A program made the translations under genes and the position numbers. From contig NZ_JAKNQY010000001.1 of NCBI RefSeq assembly GCF_024494355.1, positions 409,127 through 473,126 of the forward strand: 64,000 bases of DNA, given 5' to 3'. Every line of letters begins with the position of its first letter. The stretch's first letter is position 1. Source of the stretch: Pseudomonas sp. Q11. GTDB taxonomy: Bacteria > Pseudomonadota > Gammaproteobacteria > Pseudomonadales > Pseudomonadaceae. Positions 53,342 through 61,066 of this stretch are shown here, one piece after another. The notes below the pieces were generated by a model that saw only the letters and a list, made by a program, of their open reading frames with translations, searched no databases and was not told the origin of the DNA.

Positions 53342-56300
53342 ATGTTTTCATTCAAACATTGGATCGAGGTGCTGGAAGCCAACGCCCAGCACTTCCCTCA
53401 GCGTGCTGCCCTGCATTTCTTGCCGGACGGTGTCAACATCGGCGAAACCCTGAGCTTTGCCCAACTGCACGAGCAGTCCCAGTCCCTGGCGGCCGCGCTG
53501 CAAGCGCGTTATGCCCCGGGGGATCGTGTGCTGTTGATGCTGCCCAGCAGCCTCGACTACGCCCGCGCCTTCTGTGCCTGCCTGTATGCGGGCCTGATTG
53601 CCGTGCCGTTGTTTCCACCGCCGTCGCGCAAACCGCGCCACCTCGACCGCGTCCGCAACGTGGTGGTGGATGCCGAGCCGGCGCTGATTCTGGCACCGGC
53701 GGAGCATTGCGAAAGTCTGCTTGAACTGGTGGAGGGCCGCGTCGATGTGTTGACCGTCCAGCACCTGGGCACACCACCGGCCAGCCAGTGGCAACGCCCG
53801 GCTATCGACGGTTCGACCGTGGCCTTCCTGCAATACACCTCGGGCTCTACCGGCTCGCCAAAAGGCGTCGAGGTGCGTCAGCGCAACCTGATCGCCAACG
53901 TCGAGCTGATGCGTCAGGCGTACGCTTTCGACGAACACGGCGCCATGGTCAACTGGCTGCCGCTGTACCACGACATGGGCCTGATCGGCGGCATGCTGGC
54001 CCCGCTCTACAGCGGCATGCCGTGCTACCTGATGGCGTCCCAGACCTTCGTCAATGCGCCGTCGACCTGGCTGCAGGCACTGAGTCGCTACCGGGCCACC
54101 GCCAGCTTCGCCCCCAACTTCGCCTACGCCCTGTGCAACCGTGTGGTCAGCGACAACCTGATCGCACAGCTCGACCTGAGCGCCTGGAAACATGCGATCA
54201 ACGGCGCAGAGCCGATCCACCCCGGCACCCTGGAAGCTTTCGCCCAGCGTTTTGCCGCCTGCGGCCTGAACCCGCTGGCCATCAGCCCCGGTTATGGCCA
54301 GGCCGAAGCAACGCTGTGCGTCAGCGCCACGCCGGCCGATGCGCTGCCGGTGGTGCTGCGCCTGGACAAAGCCGTGCTGGAGAGCGGTCGCGTGGCGCTG
54401 GCGGCTGCCGACGCCGCCGCGGTGGAGTTCGTCGCCTGCGGTTATCCGCAAGCCTTGCACAGCATCGCCATCGTCGACCCGCACACCTTCGAGCGCTGCG
54501 CCGCCGATCACATCGGCGAAGTCTGGCTCAAGGGCCCGAGCAACGCCGAATCCTACTGGAACAATCCCGAGGCCACTCGTGAGGCCTTTGAGGCACGGAT
54601 AGTCGGCTCATCGGAACATTACCTGCGCTCCGGCGACCTGGGCTTCATGTACGAAGGCCAGGTGGTGATCTGCGGGCGGCTCAAGGACCTGTTGATTCTC
54701 AATGGGCGCAACCTCTACCCCCACGACATCGAATTCGCCATTACCGACGCCGAGCCGGGCATCCGTACCGGACGCATCGCTGCTTTCTCGGAAATGGACC
54801 CGGCACTGGGCCGCGAGAAACTGGTGATCGTCGCCGAGCCGCAGCGCAAGTTCGTCGACCCGGCGCATCATCCGGCGCTGTTCGCGTCGATGCAAAACGC
54901 CGTGCGCGAAGCCGCCGATTGTGGCATCGACCAGATTGTGCTGGTGCAAGCCGGCACCATCCCGATGACCACCAGCGGCAAGATCGCCCGTCAAGGTGCG
55001 CGCAAGCAACTGGTCGCCGGCACGTTGAGCATCATCGCCCAGAGCGGTGGGCAGCAGGCCTCGAACGGCGAGCCCCTTGACCTTGCCCAGCTCAAGCGCC
55101 TGGCGACCGAAACACCGCAACAGGCCCAAGCCGCCTGCCGCCAATGGCTGGAACAGACGCTGCACGCGGTCAACCCGTATTTTTCCGCCGACTTCGACCT
55201 CAGCCTGATCGGCCAGGGCCTGGATTCCATCGGTGTGGCTGACTTCGCCGCGCGCCTGCACCGGGACCTGGGCTGGAACCTCGATATTCAGGACCTGTTC
55301 GGGGAAACCACCCTGGGGCAATGGGCGCTGGCCCTGCAAACCTTCCTCAATGAGCCAACGCCAACGGCCGAGGCTTCGACCGAGCAGGCCAACCTCAGCC
55401 AGGGGCATCAATCGTTCGCCCAGCGTCGTCTGTGGTTCCTGCGACAACTGAACCCGGACGACACCCGCCACAACCTGGTGTTGCACCTGCGCCTGCAAGG
55501 TCCGCTGGACATCGAGACGCTGGCCCTGCGACTGAACACGCTGGTCGAGCGTCACGGCGTATTACGCACGGTGTACCGCGACGGTGTCGATGGCCCGCAA
55601 CAACAGGTGTTGCCGGCTACGACGGTAGCGCTGGTCCATCATGATGTGCGTGAGCAGAGCCAAGCGCAGCAACAGCAGACGCTGAACGAACGCCTGGCCC
55701 ACGAACACACCACCCCGGTCGATCTGCAAGCCGGACCGTTGCTACGGGCGCAGTTGCTCAGCCGACACGACCAACAGCATGACCTGCTGCTGACCCTGCA
55801 CCACATCGCCTTCGACGGACGCTCGGCGCAAATATTGTTGGCGGAACTGGCGGGGGCGGCGGACGCCGCGCTCCCGGGGCAATACCTCGATTTCGCCCAA
55901 TGGGAAGCCCGGCACTGGAGCGAACAGCGGATCGCCACTGAGCAAGACTTTTGGCGCGAACACCTGACCGGCATGCCGCAAACGTTGGAACTGGGTGGCA
56001 GCGGCCAGGCCCCGGGCGAATACAGCCTGGACTTCAACGTGCCGCAGACCGGCTGCGAGCGCTTGGCAGCGCTGGCCCGTGAACAAGGCATGACGTTGTT
56101 CATGTTGTTGCTGGCCAGCTACCAACTGGTGCTCAAGCAACTGGGCGGCCAGCCGCAGTTCCTGCTGGGCACCGACGTCAGCGGCCGGCCGCTGGCAGAG
56201 CACAACGACGTCATCGGTTTCTTCGTCAACCAGTTGACCCTGCGCTGTGACCTGCACGGCGAACCGACCCTGGCCGGTTTCCTCGAGCGGGTTCGCGATG

Positions 56301-56770
56301 AAGCGCGCCTGGCCTACGCCCATCAAGGCCTGCCTTTCGACCTGGTGGTCTCGGCCCTTGCGCCGCAGCGCCGTCCCGGTCACTCGCCGCTGTTCCAGGT
56401 CAAGCTCAACTATCAACCGTCACGGGTGACCCCGACCGCCATCGCCGGCGCGCAGTTGTCCGCGCTGGACGTGGCCCAGGCACCGGGGGATTTCCACCTG
56501 GTGCTCGACCTCGTGCACGGCGGCGAAGGCCTCGCCGCGACGCTCAAGTATCGCGGCGAATACTTCGACCGCGACCGTGCCGTGCGCCTGCAACACCTGT
56601 GGACGCGCCTGCTGGAGCAGATGCACAGCCTGCTGGACGAACCGTTGCCGGCACTGGCCGAGCGCATCGACGGCTGGGACCAGGCCTTTGCCCGGGAGCG
56701 ACAACAGTCCCAGGCGCTGGCCGGTCGCAGCCAGATGATGCAAGCCAAACGTCGCTCCTTGTCCCTTTAA
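53342..56770 (+). CDS. NRPS loading protein: FAAL-T-C
   Basis: This 1142-residue protein starts a lipopeptide. Domain order: a fatty acyl-AMP ligase (about 1-570; YTSGSTGSPKGV, LPLYHDMGLIGG, RSGDLGFMY), a carrier (about 590-675; phosphopantetheine Ser629 in GLDSIGV) and a condensation domain (about 690-1120) with intact HHIAFDG at 820-826. The FAAL class loads free fatty acids without external CoA. The C domain would join the acyl chain to the amino acid on the next protein. I start it at the ATG at 53342, 7 bp after the hydroxylase stop, since the upstream open frame lies within that gene. Length and order are typical of lipopeptide siderophore starters. Confidence 0.88.
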   Translation: MFSFKHWIEVLEANAQHFPQRAALHFLPDGVNIGETLSFAQLHEQSQSLAAALQARYAPGDRVLLMLPSSLDYARAFCACLYAGLIAVPLFPPPSRKPRHLDRVRNVVVDAEPALILAPAEHCESLLELVEGRVDVLTVQHLGTPPASQWQRPAIDGSTVAFLQYTSGSTGSPKGVEVRQRNLIANVELMRQAYAFDEHGAMVNWLPLYHDMGLIGGMLAPLYSGMPCYLMASQTFVNAPSTWLQALSRYRATASFAPNFAYALCNRVVSDNLIAQLDLSAWKHAINGAEPIHPGTLEAFAQRFAACGLNPLAISPGYGQAEATLCVSATPADALPVVLRLDKAVLESGRVALAAADAAAVEFVACGYPQALHSIAIVDPHTFERCAADHIGEVWLKGPSNAESYWNNPEATREAFEARIVGSSEHYLRSGDLGFMYEGQVVICGRLKDLLILNGRNLYPHDIEFAITDAEPGIRTGRIAAFSEMDPALGREKLVIVAEPQRKFVDPAHHPALFASMQNAVREAADCGIDQIVLVQAGTIPMTTSGKIARQGARKQLVAGTLSIIAQSGGQQASNGEPLDLAQLKRLATETPQQAQAACRQWLEQTLHAVNPYFSADFDLSLIGQGLDSIGVADFAARLHRDLGWNLDIQDLFGETTLGQWALALQTFLNEPTPTAEASTEQANLSQGHQSFAQRRLWFLRQLNPDDTRHNLVLHLRLQGPLDIETLALRLNTLVERHGVLRTVYRDGVDGPQQQVLPATTVALVHHDVREQSQAQQQQTLNERLAHEHTTPVDLQAGPLLRAQLLSRHDQQHDLLLTLHHIAFDGRSAQILLAELAGAADAALPGQYLDFAQWEARHWSEQRIATEQDFWREHLTGMPQTLELGGSGQAPGEYSLDFNVPQTGCERLAALAREQGMTLFMLLLASYQLVLKQLGGQPQFLLGTDVSGRPLAEHNDVIGFFVNQLTLRCDLHGEPTLAGFLERVRDEARLAYAHQGLPFDLVVSALAPQRRPGHSPLFQVKLNYQPSRVTPTAIAGAQLSALDVAQAPGDFHLVLDLVHGGEGLAATLKYRGEYFDRDRAVRLQHLWTRLLEQMHSLLDEPLPALAERIDGWDQAFARERQQSQALAGRSQMMQAKRRSLSL

Positions 56771-56787
56771 CCGAGTCGGATGCCGTT

Positions 56788-57834
56788 ATGTCTATCGTGC
56801 CCCCATCGCCACGCGCCCTTGGCGCCGTGCGTCGCAAAGCCATGAACGTCTCGGAACAACAGTTGGTCAGCGAGCGCCTGCTCAGCCCGGACCACGCCCT
56901 GCCCCTGGTGATCGAGCCGGCGGTCAGTGGCGTCGACCTGATCGCCTGGGCCGCCGGGGAACGCGAGTCGCTGGAAAAAAAACTGCTGCAATACGGCGCC
57001 CTGCTGTTTCGCGGCTTCAACGTCGCGTCCGTCGAGCAGTTCGACCAGGTGATCGCCGCCCTCTCCCCCGGAGCGCTGGAATACATGTTCCGCGCCTCAC
57101 CCCGGACACGGGTCGGCGGCAACATCTACACCTCGACCGACTACCCGGCCGACCAGATGATTTTCCCCCACAACGAACACTCCTACTCGCCGCGTTTCCC
57201 GCTGCGGCTGTTCTTCTACTGCCAACTGCCGTCCGAGACCGGCGGTGAAACCCCGATCGGCTCGACCCGCACCGTAAAGGCCAGGATCAGCCCGCAGATC
57301 CAAGCGCGGTTCAGGGAAAAAGGCGTGCTGTACGTGCGCAACTACGGCGACGGTTTCGGCCTGCCATGGCAGAGCGTTTTCCAGTCCGAAGATCGCCGCG
57401 AAGTAGAGGCCTACTGCGCCAGCGTCGGCATCGAAGTGGAATGGAAAGACAACAATCGCCTGCGCACCCGTCAACGCGGGCCAGCCGTGGTGCGCCACCC
57501 GCGCACCGGCGAAGAGGTCTGGTTCAACCACGCCACGTTCTTCCACATCAGCACCCTGCCTGAGCGAATCCGCGATTCGCTGCAAAGCAACTTCAACGAC
57601 CTCGACCTGCCCACCAACACCTTTTACGGCGATGGCGAACCGATCGAGCCGCAGGTTCTGGAGTCGCTACGTGCGGCCTACCTCGACTCGCTGGTGCGCT
57701 TCAGTTGGCAACAGGGGGACGTGTTGTTCATCGACAACATGCTCGCCGTGCACGGTCGCGAACCCTTTACCGGCAAGCGCGCCATCATGACCGGCATGGC
57801 GGAAGCCCTGCTGTCGAGCGACGTTGCCGTCTGA
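56788..57834 (+). CDS. SyrP/TauD-type Fe(II)/2-oxoglutarate beta-hydroxylase, second copy
   Basis: This 348-residue enzyme is a paralogue of the one at 52357 with an extra N-terminal stretch of about 20 residues. The iron triad is His128-x-Glu130 (PHNEHSYS) with distal His322 (AVHGREPFTGKR). Shared blocks include LLFRGFNV, SETGGETPI, LYVRNYGDG and RTRQRGPAVV. The ATG at 56788 lies 17 bp after the NRPS stop. The next gene carries an interface-type domain. A beta-hydroxylase beside an interface domain is the known arrangement for hydroxylating a carrier-bound residue, so this copy probably serves that His-loading protein. That assignment is inference. Confidence 0.85.
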   Translation: MSIVPPSPRALGAVRRKAMNVSEQQLVSERLLSPDHALPLVIEPAVSGVDLIAWAAGERESLEKKLLQYGALLFRGFNVASVEQFDQVIAALSPGALEYMFRASPRTRVGGNIYTSTDYPADQMIFPHNEHSYSPRFPLRLFFYCQLPSETGGETPIGSTRTVKARISPQIQARFREKGVLYVRNYGDGFGLPWQSVFQSEDRREVEAYCASVGIEVEWKDNNRLRTRQRGPAVVRHPRTGEEVWFNHATFFHISTLPERIRDSLQSNFNDLDLPTNTFYGDGEPIEPQVLESLRAAYLDSLVRFSWQQGDVLFIDNMLAVHGREPFTGKRAIMTGMAEALLSSDVAV

Positions 57835-57939
57835 CATTCAACGGGTCCACCCGCCGTTCGCAGGCGGCTTGCCTGACACGAGTCCAGCAAGCCCCGGCGT
57901 CTGTGCGGTGATCCAGGCTCAAGCCCTTTTCCAGTCGAG

Positions 57940-60900
57940 ATGAACATGAGCGGACTTCAAGGTTTTCGTATTTCGCCGCAACAGGCATCGGTTTACCCCC
58001 ACACCAACGGCGCAGCGCAGCACCCGTTCAGCTGTCATTTGCAATGGTCGCTGTCGCGACCGCTGGATGTCGATGCACTGAACAACCGCCTGCAGGCACT
58101 GGTAGCGGGCAGCGAAATCCTGCGTACACGCCTGATGCCCGTGCCCGGCCTGCGCCACCCGGTGCAGGTGATTGACGAAGCCGGCTCGCTGGCGGTGAAC
58201 CTCCTGGACCTGCGCCAGCACAGCCGCGCCGACCAGGACGCCGCGCTCGCTCAGCTCGCCACCCAGCCCCGTGACTGGACACCCCCCCTGTGCGTGACCC
58301 TGGTGCGCCTGTCCGATGAGCAAGGCGTGCTGGACCTCGCGGCGGCCAGCAGCCACTTCGACCTCGCCAGCCTGAAATGGCTGGCCGGTGCATTGCTGCA
58401 GGACACCGCCACGGACCTGTCCGACACCTTGCAGTACGCCGACTACGCCGAATGGCGCTGGAGCCTGGTTGAAGACGCGCCGGACCATCCGGGCGTGAGC
58501 TTCTGGAAACCTGCGGGCGACACCGAACAGGCCACCTTGCAACTGCCGCTCGAATCGGCCCTCGAGGGCGGTTTTGCACCAACCCGACTGGAGCTGACCC
58601 TGCCGAGCAACCTCGCCCGTCACTCGGCTCTGCCCCCAAACCTACTGCTGGCGGCATGGGCAGCGGTCCTGGGACGACTGGCCGGCCAGCAACAGGTGCC
58701 ACTCACCCTGATCCATGAAAGTCGCGGCGCGGAACTGGAGAACGCCCTGGGCCTGTTCGAACAGTGCCTGCCCGTGAGCATCGAACTGGATGCCCAGGCG
58801 ACTCTGCTGGAGCAAAGCACGCACGTGGCCGCCAACCTGGAACGGCTGATTGGCTGGCAGGACTATTACACCGGCAACCACCACGCCGGATACGCTTTTT
58901 CCTGGCGCTCCGGCGATGCCCGGGAGCGCCAGGCCGGCGCGGTGATGAGCCCGCTGAAGGCGTGCCTGAACGTCCGCCAGTTGCCCGACAGCCTGCACGC
59001 GCAGCTGGTCTACGACCGCCATGTCCTCAGCGCCGATGCTGCCGGCTGCCTCGCCGAACAATGGCTGCAACTGCTGCAAGGCGCCCTGGCCGAACCGCAA
59101 CGGGGCTGGGCCCAATTGCCCCTGGGTGGCGCGCTGCAATCGCAGTTGATCGGCGCCGGCGCGAGCGCACCCTCCATCGAACCGGTGACGCTGGTGGAAT
59201 TGATTGCCCGCCAGGTTCGCCACCAGCCGAACGCCATCGCCCTCAGCGATAAGGACGGCGACCTGAGCTACAGTCGCCTCGACGCCTGCGCCACGCAACT
59301 GGCCCACCGACTGGTCGCCGCCGGCATCGGTCCAGGGGTGCCCGTCGGCATCCTGTTCACCCGCAGCAACGCGGCCATTGTCGCCATGCTCGCCGTCTTG
59401 AAAGCCGGTGGCGCCTACGTGCCGATCGACCCGACCTACCCAGCCGACCGCCGCGCCTACATGCTCGCCGACAGCGCCATCGCCCACATCGTGGTCAGCG
59501 CCGAGCTGGCCGACAGCGTGCCGGCCAACCTGCAACGCTTCGTGCTCGGTGAGCTGACAACACAGGACCTCGGCGATTGGCCGGCGCTGCCGTTGCCGGA
59601 CGCCAACGACCTCGCCTACCTGATCTACACCTCCGGCTCCACCGGTGCGCCGAAAGCCGTGGAAATCAGCCACGGCGCCCTGAGCTTCTCGACCCAGGTG
59701 CGCATGGCCACCTATGACAACCCGGTGCGCGCCTACCTGTTGTTGTCGTCGTTTGCCTTCGACAGTTCGGTCGCCGGGATTTTCTGGACCCTGGCCCAAG
59801 GCGGGCGCCTGGTATTGCCCGCCCCGGGCGAAGAGCTGGAGATGTCGCGCCTGGCGCAACTGATTGCCCAGCACCAGGTCAGCCACGGCCTGTCGCTGCC
59901 GTCGCTGTACCAGGCCCTGCTCGATCAATTGCAGCGCAGCGGGGGAACCGACAGCCTCGCCTGCTGGATCGTCGCGGGTGAGGCTTGCCCGCCGTCGCTG
60001 ATCGCGCAACACAGCAAGACCCTGCCACGCGCACATCTGGTGAACGAATACGGTCCCACTGAGGCCACCGTCTGGGCCACCTATGAGGTGCTGGACCCAC
60101 GCCGGAACGTCAGCATCGGCCGTCCGATCGCCGGCATGGACCTGCGCCTGCTGAATGAATTCGACACGGCTTGCGGCATTGGCGAACCGGGTGAAATCGT
60201 CCTCGCCGGCCCCACCCTGGCCCGCGGCTATCGCCACAAGCCCGAAGAAACCGCCAAGGCCTTCGTCACCCTGGCCGACGGCACTCGTGCCTACCGTACG
60301 GGTGACCTGGCGTGCTGGCTGGCCGACGGGCGCCTGGCGTTCCTTGGCCGCAAGGACCATCAGGTCAAGGTGCGCGGCTACCGCATCGAACTGGGCGAAA
60401 TCGAACGGCAGTTGTGCAGCCACAGCGACGTGCGCGAAGCCGCCGTGATCGTCCAGGAACACGCCGCTGGCAAGCGCCTGCTCGCCTACATCCTGGCCGC
60501 CCACGGCTACGCACCGGACTCGGAGGCGATCAAGCGTTTCCTCGGTGAACGCCTGCCGGCGTACATGGTGCCGGCCCTGGTGCTGACCCTGGCGAGCTTT
60601 CCGCGCACACCCAACGGCAAGCTCGACACCCGGCAGTTGCCCGACCCCGACTCGTTCGATGAAAGCGCCCACGTGGCGCCGCGCAACGCGATGGAAACCG
60701 CCCTGCAAGCGATCGTCGCCAAGGTCTTGAAGCTCTCGACGGTGAGCGTCACCGACAACTTTTTCGCCATCGGCGGCGACTCGATCCTGAGCCTGCAAGT
60801 GGTGGCCCAGGCCCATGAGCAAGGCATCGCGCTCTCCGCCAAACAAGTCTTCGAGCGCCAGACCATCGCGGCCATGGCCGAGGTCGCGCAACCACTGGAT

Positions 60901-61008
60901 CCGAACGCCGCCGAGCCGCAAGCCGACAGCACCGAATTCAGCGCCTCGGGCCTGTCCGATGACGAAATGCAAGCGCTGATGGCCGAACTGGACGAGGCCG
61001 ACCTGTGA
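57940..61008 (+). CDS. NRPS: interface-like domain, A (His-like code), T
   Basis: This 1022-residue NRPS has an N-terminal condensation-superfamily domain (about 1-405) in which HHxxxDG is replaced by SHFDLAS at 138-144, so it cannot condense in the usual way. An A domain follows (about 410-905; YTSGSTGAPKAVE, RTGDLACW) with FDSS at 607-610. A carrier follows with Ser948 (GGDSILS). The C-terminus is acidic (SGLSDDEMQALMAELDEADL), a likely docking tail. Hand-aligned to GrsA, the specificity code reads DSASIAEVWK, sharing six of ten with the bacitracin His code as I recall it. ATGs at 57940 and 57946 are both possible. It would load His for beta-hydroxylation. Confidence 0.85.
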   Translation: MNMSGLQGFRISPQQASVYPHTNGAAQHPFSCHLQWSLSRPLDVDALNNRLQALVAGSEILRTRLMPVPGLRHPVQVIDEAGSLAVNLLDLRQHSRADQDAALAQLATQPRDWTPPLCVTLVRLSDEQGVLDLAAASSHFDLASLKWLAGALLQDTATDLSDTLQYADYAEWRWSLVEDAPDHPGVSFWKPAGDTEQATLQLPLESALEGGFAPTRLELTLPSNLARHSALPPNLLLAAWAAVLGRLAGQQQVPLTLIHESRGAELENALGLFEQCLPVSIELDAQATLLEQSTHVAANLERLIGWQDYYTGNHHAGYAFSWRSGDARERQAGAVMSPLKACLNVRQLPDSLHAQLVYDRHVLSADAAGCLAEQWLQLLQGALAEPQRGWAQLPLGGALQSQLIGAGASAPSIEPVTLVELIARQVRHQPNAIALSDKDGDLSYSRLDACATQLAHRLVAAGIGPGVPVGILFTRSNAAIVAMLAVLKAGGAYVPIDPTYPADRRAYMLADSAIAHIVVSAELADSVPANLQRFVLGELTTQDLGDWPALPLPDANDLAYLIYTSGSTGAPKAVEISHGALSFSTQVRMATYDNPVRAYLLLSSFAFDSSVAGIFWTLAQGGRLVLPAPGEELEMSRLAQLIAQHQVSHGLSLPSLYQALLDQLQRSGGTDSLACWIVAGEACPPSLIAQHSKTLPRAHLVNEYGPTEATVWATYEVLDPRRNVSIGRPIAGMDLRLLNEFDTACGIGEPGEIVLAGPTLARGYRHKPEETAKAFVTLADGTRAYRTGDLACWLADGRLAFLGRKDHQVKVRGYRIELGEIERQLCSHSDVREAAVIVQEHAAGKRLLAYILAAHGYAPDSEAIKRFLGERLPAYMVPALVLTLASFPRTPNGKLDTRQLPDPDSFDESAHVAPRNAMETALQAIVAKVLKLSTVSVTDNFFAIGGDSILSLQVVAQAHEQGIALSAKQVFERQTIAAMAEVAQPLDPNAAEPQADSTEFSASGLSDDEMQALMAELDEADL

Positions 61009-61066
61009 ACGGCTCCTCTCGTCACCACGCCATCACCGTCGCCCCTATTTACGCAGGACCCTTGCA

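Noticed and set aside
58642..60972. 776-residue open frame on the minus strand
   Set aside because: It lies wholly antisense to the I-A-T NRPS gene, which has clear domains; GC-rich third positions keep the opposite strand open. No family resemblance.
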